From an uncultured Methylotenera sp. (GTDB lineage: Bacteria; Pseudomonadota; Gammaproteobacteria; Burkholderiales; Methylophilaceae), in the NCBI RefSeq assembly GCF_946479685.1, contig NZ_CAMLGS010000002.1:1-64000 (forward strand): a stretch of 64,000 nucleotides of DNA, read 5' to 3'. Below the pieces are notes generated by a model. That model made no database searches, had not been told where the DNA came from, and saw only the letters and a program-made list of their open reading frames with translations. The translations under genes and the position numbers were made by a program. Positions 33,239 to 42,682 of this stretch are shown here, in pieces (the stretch's first letter is position 1; each line of letters begins with the position of its first letter).

Positions 33239-34804
33239 ATGTGTCTTGTTAAAGGACTATTCTTGGCCTATCCACTACAAAGCTTAAACTTTCAAACACT
33301 GTTTGATGCAGTTGCCGATGCCATGTTGCTGATTAGCGATACTGGCAAAATTACTGAAGCCAACACAGCCGCACTATCGCTACTGGGCTACTCTGCACAA
33401 GAGATGATTGGGCTAAAAGTTGAAGCGCTCGTCCCCAAGCACTATCAAACTCAACATCGAAAAAACCGATCTAACTTTATACAGAATCCAGAAAAGCGAC
33501 CGATGGGTAGCGGAAACGAGCTTTCTGTTTTAACAAAAAGCGGTCAGGAACTAGAAGTAGACATCGGGCTAAGCCCAATTAATTATCAAGAAAAGCCTTA
33601 TACACTGGTGACCTTTTACACCGTGGCTAAACGCAAAAGCATAGAACAAGCCTTACGTATCAGTGAAGAAAGATTAAGGCTTGCAAAGAAAGCAGCCGGG
33701 CTTATTGCCTTTGACTTTGATCTTGATGCTGATGCACAACTAAAGATGCGTGATGAAAATGATCAATTACTCACACATTGGGGGATAGATCCAGATAAAA
33801 CAGAACAAAGTCATGCTGGGAAAAACCAAACGGAACAAAGCGATAGCGTTGTGGCTTTCGTGATTCATCCAGAAGACCGTCTGCTTAGAGAGTCAGCCAT
33901 CCACCAAGCCATCAACCCCGCAGGCAATGGCGAGTTTAATATAGAGTACCGCATTATCAATCGCTTTAACGGTGATTTGCGCTGGATATCCGCCATCGGG
34001 CGTGCTCACTTTCTAGGTGGTAGCGCCACTAGACTATTAGGTGTAACAAGAGATATTACCGAGCAAAAAATGCTCGAAAAGAAACTACAAGAGCAGCACG
34101 CAGAAACAGAAACGCTATTTGCCAAAGAAGTGGCGACACAAACTGCATCTGCTATTGCCCATGAAATCAACCAGCCATTAACTGCTATTTCAGCTTATAG
34201 CGAAGTTGCTCTACATGCGCTAAAACAAAAGTCGATTGATTCAGCAAGCCTTAAACGCGCGCTTGAGGGCTGTGTAACACAGGCACAGCGTGCAGGCAGC
34301 AGCTTACATGAGCTACTCTCGTTTCTGCATAAAGGCGATATGATCCGCGAACAATTAGACATTAACCATGCGGTCAAAGAAGCACTTGTGATCGCCAAAA
34401 GCTATGGTTACTCAGACTTTGCTCCCGTATTGCAGTTAGAGAGCAACATCAAGCCAGTGTTGGGCAATAAGACACAGGTACTCAAAATACTAGTTAACCT
34501 ATTGAGAAACGCAGTAGAAGCCATGCGTGAGGCAGAAATAGCATCCTCTGAAATCAGCATTACCGTACGTACCAATGCTAATATCAATATGGCGCATGTC
34601 ACAGTACAGGATGTTGGCCCAGGCTTAAGTGATGAAATTGCCAAGCATATTTTTGAGCCATTTTTCACAACTAAAGCTAAAGGGATAGGCATGGGGCTTG
34701 CCATTAGCCGCACTTTGGCGGAAGCTAACGGTGGACAGCTCTGGTTAGATCCTGATGTTAGAGTAGGCGCAACCTTTCACTTTACGCTCCCATTTGCATC
34801 ATGA
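33239..34804 (+). CDS. FixL-like cytoplasmic PAS sensor histidine kinase
   Basis: 521-residue soluble kinase. PAS domain 1 (about 15–130) starts LFDAVADAMLLISDTGKITE; a second PAS/PAC (about 140–280) ends LRWISAIGRAHFL...LLGVTRDITEQ. The phosphoacceptor is His308 in AIAHEINQPLTAIS, and the ATPase domain ends with FEPFFTTKAKGIGMGLAISR. No membrane helix is present. No haem-ligand His can be assigned with confidence, so oxygen sensing is not claimed. The stop overlaps the start of the response-regulator gene (ATGA). An alternative TTG start at 33263 has a better ribosome site (AAAGGA). Divergent from flp2. Confidence 0.92.
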   Translation: MCLVKGLFLAYPLQSLNFQTLFDAVADAMLLISDTGKITEANTAALSLLGYSAQEMIGLKVEALVPKHYQTQHRKNRSNFIQNPEKRPMGSGNELSVLTKSGQELEVDIGLSPINYQEKPYTLVTFYTVAKRKSIEQALRISEERLRLAKKAAGLIAFDFDLDADAQLKMRDENDQLLTHWGIDPDKTEQSHAGKNQTEQSDSVVAFVIHPEDRLLRESAIHQAINPAGNGEFNIEYRIINRFNGDLRWISAIGRAHFLGGSATRLLGVTRDITEQKMLEKKLQEQHAETETLFAKEVATQTASAIAHEINQPLTAISAYSEVALHALKQKSIDSASLKRALEGCVTQAQRAGSSLHELLSFLHKGDMIREQLDINHAVKEALVIAKSYGYSDFAPVLQLESNIKPVLGNKTQVLKILVNLLRNAVEAMREAEIASSEISITVRTNANINMAHVTVQDVGPGLSDEIAKHIFEPFFTTKAKGIGMGLAISRTLAEANGGQLWLDPDVRVGATFHFTLPFAS

Positions 34805-35418
34805 AAATTACTCCACCTACCGTTTATATTATTGATGACGAGCCCGCCATTCGGGATTCATTAACTCTCATGATCGCGCAGGAGAATATCCCCGTCATGG
34901 CATTTGAAAGTGCGCAGGCATTTTTAGAGGATTGCCCACCAGATTGTTCAGGCTGTGCCATCGTGGATTACAGAATGCCGGATATGGACGGGTTAGAACT
35001 ACAAGCGGAGCTCACAAAACGCGACATTTCACTCCCTATTATCTTTTTAACTGGCCATGGCAATATTCCAACCAGTGTTAAAGCCATGAAAGCTGGTGCT
35101 GTTGACTTCTTAACCAAGCCAGTCCGGCGTGACAAGCTGATTAGCGTGGTCAACGCAGCCATTATGGAGTCAGAAAAAACACTCGCAGAAAACGCTAGTT
35201 ACAAAGAGGCCGTAAAATGCATCGCGAGCCTGACAGAGCGTGAGTACGATGTCATGCTGCTCGCGATTCAGGGGCACCACAATAAAGATATTGCGCGTAG
35301 GCTAGGAATTAGCCACCGCACTGTAGAGATTCATAAGTCCAACATCATGCATAAAACTGGCGCGAACCATGTGCTGGATTTAGCGCGTATTGCCCATAAA
35401 AGCGGCCTAAAAGAGTAA
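34801..35418 (+). CDS. FixJ-family response regulator
   Basis: 205-residue response regulator. The receiver (1–125) has Asp56 in CAIVDYRMPDMDG, preceded by YIIDDEP, with conserved Thr in FLTGHGNIPT and Lys in FLTKPVRR. The C-terminal LuxR/FixJ helix-turn-helix contains LTEREYDVMLLAIQGHHNKD and LGISHRTVEIHKSNIMHK. Its start codon overlaps the stop of the sensor kinase, so the two are translationally coupled. Given the position beside flp2, control of pilin transcription is a reasonable guess. Confidence 0.94.
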   Translation: MKITPPTVYIIDDEPAIRDSLTLMIAQENIPVMAFESAQAFLEDCPPDCSGCAIVDYRMPDMDGLELQAELTKRDISLPIIFLTGHGNIPTSVKAMKAGAVDFLTKPVRRDKLISVVNAAIMESEKTLAENASYKEAVKCIASLTEREYDVMLLAIQGHHNKDIARRLGISHRTVEIHKSNIMHKTGANHVLDLARIAHKSGLKE

Positions 35419-35489
35419 GCTTTTACAGCAATCATGCACTAAAAGCATCCGTTGCGATTAGGCTGTGCCTTATTATTTAAGTTTAAGAA

Positions 35490-35513
35490 CTTAAGTTTGT
35501 TTAAAAACTTAAG
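35490..35513. terminator. AT-rich hairpin between convergent genes
   Basis: CTTAAGTTT / AAACTTAAG stem with a 6-nt loop, overlapping the last codons of the minus-strand GGDEF–EAL gene and following the response-regulator gene by about 70 bases. Related CTTAAG/TTTAAG pieces lie just to the left. Possibly a bidirectional terminator, though weak because of its low GC. Confidence 0.35.
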
Positions 35514-37899
35514 CAGCTAGCGTAAGTAGAGGCTCACTTAGGTTGCCTAGGTTATATGCAGCTCTATCTGCAAGCATGATTTCAAACTCATGTATCGGTA
35601 GAGGTTTACTAAAATAGTATCCTTGATAATGATCGCAACCATAATTGCGCAGAAACGCAAGCTGCGCGTCAGTTTCCACGCCTTCTGCAATAATCTCCAG
35701 ATTCAACGCACGGGCCATTGCGATAATGGTCAATATAATTGTCCTACCACTGCTATCACTCGTAATATCACGTATAAAAGACTGATCAATCTTAAGTTGT
35801 GATAACGGTAGTTTTTTCAGGTATTGCAATGATGAATAGCCGGTACCAAAATCATCTAATGAAAAACGAATTTTCATGGCATTCAATTCATTCATTTTGG
35901 TAATGATGTCATTAATGTTATCCACCAGCATGCTTTCAGTAAGCTCAATCTTAAGCATAGATGGATTGATATGATGACGCGCTATCGCTTCGCGCACTTG
36001 CTCCACAAAATTGACTTGGTTGAACTGCTTTGCACTTACGTTAACCGCCAGTTCAATATTGCTGGTGACTGGATTTTTCTGCCATGCCGCCAGTTGAGCA
36101 CAGGCAGTATCCAGCACCCATGCACCTATTGGCACAATCAGTCCCGTTTCTTCAGCCAAAGGAATAAAGTTAAAAGGTGAAATCATGCCGCGTGCTGGGT
36201 GTTTCCAGCGAACTAATGCCTCAGCACCAACAGGAAGCCCGGCACTATCCACCTGAACTTGATAATGTAGCTGGAATTGTTTTTCATTCAGCGCTTTACG
36301 CAAATCTTTTTCAAGTGCTACCCGGCTATTGATTGTTTCCTGCATCACGGGGTCAAAAAATCGAACCATATTCCGACCAGCCTTCTTGGCTTGATACATT
36401 GCAATATCAGCCTGTTTTAGTAAATCCTCTTCCGTCTGTGTTTGGCTATCCAACATAGCCACGCCTATGCTAAGCGTACTGATATACTCATTACCATTCA
36501 GTAGGTAAGGCTGATTCAGTATATTTAACACCTTCTCTCCCACCACTTCAGTTTGGCCTACAGCCACAGCGATATCTTCATCTAACTGTTCCAGCAGCAC
36601 GACAAACTCATCTCCGCCGATGCGTGCAACTGTATCGCTTTCTCGTACGCTCCCCCTCAGGCGGCTTGCCACCTGCTGCAACAACATGTCCCCAATTTGA
36701 TGGCCTTGCGTATCATTGAGCGTTTTAAAGTAATCCAGATCAAGGAACAGAAGTGCGCTTTTACGTCCAAAATGCTTGCTAGCGGTGACAGCCTTGGATA
36801 ATTTATCTACAAAGAAGCGTCTATTCGGCAATGTGGTCAGTGGGTCATAAAAAGCCAACTGGTGATTTTTTTCATCCACTGCCTTACGCTGCGTAATATC
36901 GGTACAAATTGAGATGTAACTTTCAGGCTTACCGTTACTATTCATAAAGGGAACGATAGTCGTATCCATCCAATACAACTGCCCATCTTTAGTGCGATTG
37001 CATATTTCATTATGCCAGGTCTCACCTTTGGCGACGGTAGCGTACATTTCATTAAAAAACTCTTTAGGATGCTGATCAGAATTCATGATGGAATGACTCT
37101 GGCCAATCAACTCACTCTGAACATAGCCACTAATCTCGCAGAATTTAGCATTTGCATAGCTAATGCGCCCCTGAGTATCCGTGACGACCACATGCGCATG
37201 CTTATCTAATGCAAATTTTTGATACTTGAGTTCGGTGAGTGCTGATTTCCAGTACTCTTCAGCTCGCTTGCGTAAAGAAACCTCTTTGTGTAATCCTTTA
37301 TGTGTCTTCAGAAAAATAAACACGCCAAGTAACAAACTGACCAACATGACAATCTCAGAAGCCAAGTCTCTGAGATTGGCGTACTTTTGCTGCTGCTGCG
37401 AAGATTTCTGTAGGCCGCTATCAAACTCACGCAATCGTTCAATCATGATGGCATATAAACGATTAATTTCACCATCCGATAAGATTGAAATTGTGGGGCC
37501 TAGCAAATTCAGCCCGCCCTTGTTGGCCAATGATTTATTTGACTCATGGATAAATTTTTCTAAAGCAGAACGTACAAACATTACTTGCTTTTGCTGAACG
37601 GGATTATCAGCAGTAATCTTTTGCATCTGGATGAGGTTATCTAACGTACGCTTCAGTGTACTGTCCAACCTTTTAGCTGCGCCCTCACTCCCCGGCAACA
37701 AGCGAGATTTAAAACTTTCATCCTGGATAATTGGTGTAGTTTGAATACTCTTTGATAAGTTTAATAAAGTATACGTCCGCTTTAACATTGCGCTATCCGC
37801 TTTACTTTTATTGATGCTGAGCACCATGGCTATAACAGAAATAAACACTAGCGCTAGTGGCAGTAACGTATTGCTTTTAAAAGTAATTATTTTACACAT
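35509..37899 (-). CDS. Membrane-bound PAS–GGDEF–EAL cyclic-di-GMP enzyme
   Basis: 796-residue sensory protein. Membrane helices at about 12–30 and 180–200 enclose a helical periplasmic domain. A PAS domain (about 225–345, KHAHVVVTDTQGRISYANAK) is followed by GGDEF (RIGGDEFVV, with the inhibitory site RESD five residues before) and EAL (AEALVRW, ELTESML, LDDFGTGYSSLQYLKKLP, EGVETDAQ). Both active sites look intact, so it could make or break cyclic di-GMP. It is convergent with the FixJ-like gene, next to the pilus locus. Confidence 0.95.
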   Translation of the reverse strand: MCKIITFKSNTLLPLALVFISVIAMVLSINKSKADSAMLKRTYTLLNLSKSIQTTPIIQDESFKSRLLPGSEGAAKRLDSTLKRTLDNLIQMQKITADNPVQQKQVMFVRSALEKFIHESNKSLANKGGLNLLGPTISILSDGEINRLYAIMIERLREFDSGLQKSSQQQQKYANLRDLASEIVMLVSLLLGVFIFLKTHKGLHKEVSLRKRAEEYWKSALTELKYQKFALDKHAHVVVTDTQGRISYANAKFCEISGYVQSELIGQSHSIMNSDQHPKEFFNEMYATVAKGETWHNEICNRTKDGQLYWMDTTIVPFMNSNGKPESYISICTDITQRKAVDEKNHQLAFYDPLTTLPNRRFFVDKLSKAVTASKHFGRKSALLFLDLDYFKTLNDTQGHQIGDMLLQQVASRLRGSVRESDTVARIGGDEFVVLLEQLDEDIAVAVGQTEVVGEKVLNILNQPYLLNGNEYISTLSIGVAMLDSQTQTEEDLLKQADIAMYQAKKAGRNMVRFFDPVMQETINSRVALEKDLRKALNEKQFQLHYQVQVDSAGLPVGAEALVRWKHPARGMISPFNFIPLAEETGLIVPIGAWVLDTACAQLAAWQKNPVTSNIELAVNVSAKQFNQVNFVEQVREAIARHHINPSMLKIELTESMLVDNINDIITKMNELNAMKIRFSLDDFGTGYSSLQYLKKLPLSQLKIDQSFIRDITSDSSGRTIILTIIAMARALNLEIIAEGVETDAQLAFLRNYGCDHYQGYYFSKPLPIHEFEIMLADRAAYNLGNLSEPLLTLAA

Positions 37900-38728
37900 T
37901 GCTTATTAACCCCTTTCCAACTCCATCATTCAATACCGCACCGGTGGCCGTATCAAGATTTACTATTACCTGCTACTGGTATGTTTTTAATCAGCTAGTG
38001 ACTGTGTTATTAGTGCCAGCCGACCAGATACTACATGCCATTTATTTCAATAAAATTAATGCATTAGCTTTACTAGTAAATTATGCAAAAAAATAATTAG
38101 GCAAATAAAAAAGGTGTCTGATAACAAACCAACTCCGAACTCATCCGGAGTTAACCTATTATCAAGACACCTTTGCCCTGTTCTATCTATCAATACGAGC
38201 CAACGTTGACTCTAAAACCTAAACCTTATCTCACTACACTCTTGATCTCAGTAGACACTCTTGGCTATCAGCCCCCTTACCCGCCCTTTTATATGCAATC
38301 ACCTAACACACTGATGAATTTACTTAACAAAAAGATAAATCCCAAAATTTAAATATATAAAAGCAAACACCATGCCAACCTAAAAATTACCGGTGACACC
38401 AATGAATATATTGAATAAAACATTGTTACTAGTAGGGAATATGCACGATTTAATCAACTTCCAAGCCTACTCAATATGCACCTACATGACCTAAAGCACC
38501 AAAAAAGTGCAGCTGATGTAGCCACGACTGTGAGCGGCTAGAGCATTTAAATATTGGATTTCTGAATATAGTTGATATACGAATTGAGTTAGCCATTGCC
38601 ACGCCCATCAATATTTAAAGCATGACGCAAACCGCTGATTTATACGTGTTCGCGCGGATTAACTAATTAATTTATTCTTGGTAGTGTAGCCATAACAAAT
38701 ATATAAAAATGTTGTACCTGGGCGATGA
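37900..38728. other. Long intergenic region
   Basis: About 830 bases without a credible protein gene: the single open frame at its left end (37899–38096, plus) overlaps the GGDEF–EAL promoter region and has no family features. The region is AT-rich. It contains the hairpin/T-run unit at 38105–38183 and a small GCAC-AAAAAA-type hairpin near 38497–38515. Nothing else is recognisable. Confidence 0.6.
38105..38183 (-). ncRNA. Candidate small RNA: long hairpin with T-run
   Basis: Read on the minus strand, AAAGGTGTC and GACACCTTT form a 9-bp outer stem, with a TTGATAA/TTATCA stem inside, and an inner perfect 7-bp stem AACTCCG/CGGAGTT. A run of six T follows the outer stem, the form of an intrinsic terminator. 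No minus-strand gene lies upstream for about 5 kb, so the terminator should serve a local transcript. The core GCTCGTAT, shared with the flp and cpaC upstream regions, sits about 19 bases before the hairpin, in promoter position. No known RNA family recognised. Confidence 0.4.
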
Positions 38729-38764
38729 ATGGAGTGCATGGAGATGGCTGTGCTCGAAGTGGAA

Positions 38765-39340
38765 ATGAGCCTTTATGAAGCGATATTAGCTAGGCGCTCC
38801 GTGCGTAGCTACACAACTCAAAAGCTAGATAAAGAGACGATTCCAAGCTTGCTGGAGGCAGCCATACGTGCGCCCACAGCTATGCATGGTGAGCCTTGGG
38901 GCTTTGTCATCATACAAGATAAAAAAGTGCTGAAAGACCTCTCCGATCAAGCTAAACCCATGTTACTTACTAGCACATGCCCGCATCAACAACAGATATC
39001 AATTAAGTTTTTTGAGCAATTAGGTAATCAGGATTTCAACATTTTTTATAACGCTGGCACGCTCATTCTAATTTGCAGCAACACTAAATTAACGCACTCT
39101 GAAGCAGATTGCTGGTTAGCGGCTGAAAATCTGATTTTGGCAGCATGCGCGATGGGGTTAGGCACCTGCATTATTGGCTGCGCGGCGCCTATTTTGAATT
39201 TAGCGGAGACCAAAACCAAACTAGGCATTGCGAGTGAGTTTAACGTGGTCGCACCTATTATCGTTGGCTACCCAAACAACATGCCAGCGCGCACCTCACG
39301 TAAACACCCTAATATTTTGGCAAATATTCAAGTGAACTGA
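38765..39340 (+). CDS. Nitroreductase-family protein
   Basis: Predicted FMN-dependent oxidoreductase. I prefer the ATG at 38765 (MSLYEAILARRSVRSYT), the usual family start, giving 191 residues; the frame is open from 38729 with several ATGs. The FMN-binding Arg pair is in LARRSVRSY, followed by RAPTAMHGEPWGFVII, and the C-terminal AENLILAACAMGLGTCIIG is characteristic. The substrate is unknown. It is the first of a three-gene run with a universal stress protein and a CBS-domain protein, a combination often seen in stress or low-oxygen regulons. Confidence 0.88.
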   Translation: MSLYEAILARRSVRSYTTQKLDKETIPSLLEAAIRAPTAMHGEPWGFVIIQDKKVLKDLSDQAKPMLLTSTCPHQQQISIKFFEQLGNQDFNIFYNAGTLILICSNTKLTHSEADCWLAAENLILAACAMGLGTCIIGCAAPILNLAETKTKLGIASEFNVVAPIIVGYPNNMPARTSRKHPNILANIQVN

Positions 39341-39406
39341 ATGCATAAGAAAGACCAAGAACAACTCAAGCCATAAGCAACGCCGATGGAGAGGATGTGA
39401 ATAAAA

Positions 39407-39853
39407 ATGTACAAACAAATTCTCTGCCCGATAGACGGAAGCAATACTTCAAACTACGGCATGGTAGAAGCAATCAACCTAGCCAAGGTGCATCATGCCA
39501 AGCTTAGGTTTTTGCATGTAGTCGATACTTACTTTCCTATTTTAGATGCCAATGGCGACCTCAACGTACTGTATCTCGCCGATATTCAACGCAGCCAAGG
39601 TGAAAAGATAGTTAAAGCCGCTGAAGATATCGCACGTCAATCTGAAGTGTCTGCCGACAGCGTCATCGTAGAAAGCATAGGTGAGCGCGTATCCTCACTG
39701 ATTATTAAACAGGCAGAAGAATGGCCAGCAGATTTAGTGGTGATGGGGACGCACGGTCTGCGCGGGTTTGCACGTTTTATGATGGGTAGCGATGCCGATG
39801 CCGTAGTGAAACAAAGTCATGTGCCAGTGCTTTTGGTTAAAACACATAGTTGA
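39407..39853 (+). CDS. Universal stress protein (UspA family)
   Basis: 148-residue single-domain Usp. The start YKQILCPIDGSNTS carries the ADP/ATP-binding Asp. The C-terminal motif MGTHGLRGFARFMMGSDA fits the G-2x-G-9x-G-S signature of ATP-binding Usp proteins, so this is of the nucleotide-binding class. It has a good ribosome site (GAGAGGATG) and lies 66 bp after the nitroreductase and 29 bp before the CBS gene. Confidence 0.95.
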   Translation: MYKQILCPIDGSNTSNYGMVEAINLAKVHHAKLRFLHVVDTYFPILDANGDLNVLYLADIQRSQGEKIVKAAEDIARQSEVSADSVIVESIGERVSSLIIKQAEEWPADLVVMGTHGLRGFARFMMGSDADAVVKQSHVPVLLVKTHS

Positions 39854-39882
39854 AATGGTATTAACAATAAAAGGAAACCATC

Positions 39883-40332
39883 ATGTCAATTAGCTCAATT
39901 TGTAATCACGAAGTGGTGACTGTTAAAGCAGATGCGACTGTTTTAGAAGCGGCTCAACTGATGCGAAGCCAGCATGTTGGCGATGTCGTAGTCATCAAGG
40001 AAAATCAAGACCAAACCATACCATTAGGTATCATCACAGACCGTGATTTAGTCATAGAAGTTGTAGCAACCGAGTTGGATTGCCGAGTCATTACGGTGAG
40101 TGACATCATGGTCAGGCATTTATCGGTAGTCAAACAAAGTGCTGGCGTGTTTGAAACGATTAAAATGATGACCTCAAAAGGCGTTAGAAGGCTGCCTGTG
40201 GTTGACGAACATGGCTCGCTGACTGGGATTGTAACGTTGGATGATTTATTAATCCTGCTCTCGAATGAGATTGGCTCATTAACAAAACTGGTGACACGTG
40301 AACTTAAAAATGAGGCCTTATCTAGGCGCTAA
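39883..40332 (+). CDS. Tandem CBS-domain protein
   Basis: 149-residue protein made of two CBS domains (about 5–65 and 72–130), which bind adenine nucleotides and act as energy sensors. Characteristic segments are HVGDVVVIKE, PLGIITDRDLVIEVVA, SDIMVRH and RRLPVVDEHGSLTGIVTLDD. It has no catalytic domain attached. An AAAGGA ribosome site precedes the ATG. It probably closes the operon with the universal stress protein. Confidence 0.93.
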   Translation: MSISSICNHEVVTVKADATVLEAAQLMRSQHVGDVVVIKENQDQTIPLGIITDRDLVIEVVATELDCRVITVSDIMVRHLSVVKQSAGVFETIKMMTSKGVRRLPVVDEHGSLTGIVTLDDLLILLSNEIGSLTKLVTRELKNEALSRR

Positions 40333-40474
40333 CTAGCACTTCACTCATACTAAGAGTGCAGCATTAGCAGCCATCAAAGCTGACAGTGCGTCATACCCGT
40401 TTTACCAGCATCCATTTAACGAGTGCATGCATATTTCAGGTAAAATAGCGCTTTTAAATCAAATCTATCTAAAC

Positions 40475-42049
40475 ATGTCATTGCTTCAAGACGAAATCTC
40501 TCGCCGCCGTACCTTTGCTATTATTTCTCACCCCGATGCTGGTAAAACTACCCTAACCGAAAAATTACTTTGGTTCGGTGGTGCTATTCAGGTAGCTGGT
40601 GAGGTACGCGGCCGTAAGGCAGCACGTCATGCAACGTCAGACTGGATGGAGCTTGAGAAGCAACGTGGTATTTCTGTGACCTCATCTGTGATGCAGTTCC
40701 CTTACCGTGAGCACATGGTGAACCTGCTAGACACCCCAGGCCATGATGACTTCTCTGAAGATACCTATCGCACCCTAACCGCAGTGGACTCTGCGGTGAT
40801 GGTGATTGACTCGGTAAACGGTGTAGAAGCGCAAACCATTAAACTATTGAACGTGTGTCGCATGCGAGATACACCTATCGTCACATTCATCAACAAACTA
40901 GACCGTGAAAGCCGCCCGCCAATTGAGCTGCTGGATGAAATTGAAACCACGCTAGGCATGGAATGTGCGCCCATGACATGGCCAATCGGCATGGGTAAAA
41001 CTTTCCGCGGTGTTTACCATTTATATAACGATGAAATCTCGTTCTTTGACCCGCGTGCAGAAAAAGGTACCTCTGAAACTATCAAAGGCCTGGATAACCC
41101 GCGCGTTGATGAGTTATTAGGCATGCAAGCTGAAGAGTTACGCATTGATATTGAGCTGGTACGCGGTGCTTCACATGAGTTTAATAAAGAGCGCTACCTG
41201 GACGGCAAACAAACGCCTGTGTTTTTTGGCTCAGCCATCAACAACTTTGGCGTGCAATCATTGTTGGATGCCGTGGTAGATTTATCACCGGCACCACAAT
41301 CACGTAATACAGCTAGCCGCCCGGTTGAAGCCAATGAAGCTAAGTTTTCAGGCTTTGTGTTCAAGATTCAGGCCAATATGGACCCGAAACACCGTGACCG
41401 TATCGCGTTCCTGCGCGTATGTTCAGGCCGTTTTGAGCGTGGCATGAAGGTAAAACAAGTTGCCACCGGCAAAACCTTAAGCGTGAACAACGCTATTACG
41501 TTTATGGCGCAAGACCGTACCACCATGGATGAAGCTTACTCTGGCGATATTATCGGGATTCCTAACCACGGCACAGTCAAATTGGGCGATACTTTTACCG
41601 AAGGCGAAAACCTTAAATTCACCGGTATTCCATCATTTGCGCCTGAGTTCTTCCGCCGTGCACGCATCAAGAACCCAATGAAAATGAAGCAACTGCAAAT
41701 CGGCCTTAAGCAGCTTGCAGAAGAAGGTGCCGCACAGTTATTCCGCCCACTACTTTCCAACGACCTGATTTTAGGTGCGGTTGGTATGCTGCAGTTTGAA
41801 GTGGTGGCGCATCGTTTAGAGCATGAATACAGCGTAGATATGGTGTTTGAACCGTACGACTGTTATACCGCACGCTGGTTACGTGGCTCTGACGCAGATT
41901 TAAAAGCGATTGCCGATAAATATGGCTTTAACGTGGCATTAGATGGCGCAGACGATTATGTGTACTTGGCACCTAACCGTGTTAACCTGCAAATGGCACA
42001 AGAACGCTACCCGGATATTCAATTTTTAGAAACACGTGAGATTGCTTAA
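40475..42049 (+). CDS. prfC: Peptide chain release factor 3
   Basis: GTPase RF3, which removes RF1 or RF2 from the ribosome after termination. The frame is open from 40427, but [20 protein letters not shown] at 40475 is the conserved start, giving 524 residues. The P-loop is HPDAGKTT (19–26), with G3 DTPGHDDF and G4 FINKLDRE. The RF3 C-terminal domain contains [16 protein letters not shown] putative -10 (TAAAAT) lies about 30 bases upstream. A hairpin follows the stop. Confidence 0.97.
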   Translation: MSLLQDEISRRRTFAIISHPDAGKTTLTEKLLWFGGAIQVAGEVRGRKAARHATSDWMELEKQRGISVTSSVMQFPYREHMVNLLDTPGHDDFSEDTYRTLTAVDSAVMVIDSVNGVEAQTIKLLNVCRMRDTPIVTFINKLDRESRPPIELLDEIETTLGMECAPMTWPIGMGKTFRGVYHLYNDEISFFDPRAEKGTSETIKGLDNPRVDELLGMQAEELRIDIELVRGASHEFNKERYLDGKQTPVFFGSAINNFGVQSLLDAVVDLSPAPQSRNTASRPVEANEAKFSGFVFKIQANMDPKHRDRIAFLRVCSGRFERGMKVKQVATGKTLSVNNAITFMAQDRTTMDEAYSGDIIGIPNHGTVKLGDTFTEGENLKFTGIPSFAPEFFRRARIKNPMKMKQLQIGLKQLAEEGAAQLFRPLLSNDLILGAVGMLQFEVVAHRLEHEYSVDMVFEPYDCYTARWLRGSDADLKAIADKYGFNVALDGADDYVYLAPNRVNLQMAQERYPDIQFLETREIA

Positions 42050-42074
42050 TCTTTAGTTTCAATCAGCCTGTAAG

Positions 42075-42107
42075 TGATGAGGTGATATGTATAACACCAC
42101 CTCATCA
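42075..42107 (+). terminator. Hairpin after prfC
   Basis: TGATGAGGTG / CACCTCATCA, a perfect 10-bp stem with a 13-nt loop, about 25 bases after the prfC stop. No T-run follows. Confidence 0.5.
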
Positions 42108-42141
42108 GCCAAGCTGAGGCTATATTGGAAAGCGTAACATC

Positions 42142-42543
42142 ATGACACTGTGCCCATGCGAGAGCGGTAAGCCTTACCAACGCTGCTGTGAGGTGTATCA
42201 TCTTGGCACCACCGCCCCTACTGCCGAGGCACTCATGCGCTCGCGCTACAGCGCTTATGCATTGGCTGACCACAACGCGCAACTAAAAGACTACCTGCTA
42301 CGCACCTGGCACCCGGATACACGACCACAACAGCTAAATCTAAAAGGCGACGAGGCCATCAAGTGGCTGGGCTTGCAAGTAAAAAGCCATCAAAACATAG
42401 ACGCAGACAATGCTGTGGTCAGCTTTGTTGCACGTTATAAATATGCCAACAACCTAGGTGGCAAAGCTGAGCGCTTGCAGGAAACTAGCCGCTTTAAGCG
42501 GATTGATGGCCACTGGCTTTATTTAGACGGTGATTATCAGTAA
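42142..42543 (+). CDS. ychJ: YchJ-family protein with SEC-C motif
   Basis: 133-residue member of the UPF0225 (YchJ) family. The N-terminal SEC-C zinc motif is CPCESGKPYQRCCEVYH; then the typical EALMRSRYSAYALAD and LLRTWHPDTRP. The C-terminal domain is NTF2-like (VSFVARYK, RLQETSRFKRIDGHWLYLDG). No enzymatic activity is established for the family. It sits downstream of prfC and is probably transcribed separately because of the hairpin between them. Confidence 0.93.
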   Translation: MTLCPCESGKPYQRCCEVYHLGTTAPTAEALMRSRYSAYALADHNAQLKDYLLRTWHPDTRPQQLNLKGDEAIKWLGLQVKSHQNIDADNAVVSFVARYKYANNLGGKAERLQETSRFKRIDGHWLYLDGDYQ

Positions 42544-42682
42544 GTAACCAACACATATTCACACAACCGTCATCCACCTGACATAAAAGCGTCACCCCAG
42601 CTTCATATTCCCACACTAAGATGCACCACATTAGCTCTTAGCCCATTTAAAGCAATGGCAGAGCACACATGAGATCAACATC

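Noticed and set aside
33239..34804. Haem-based oxygen sensor FixL
   Set aside because: PAS domains are present, but no haem-ligating His in the expected context could be identified from the sequence alone.
37899..38096. 65-codon plus-strand open frame at the left of the long gap
   Set aside because: It overlaps the upstream region of the divergent GGDEF–EAL gene, has no ribosome site and encodes a low-complexity product.
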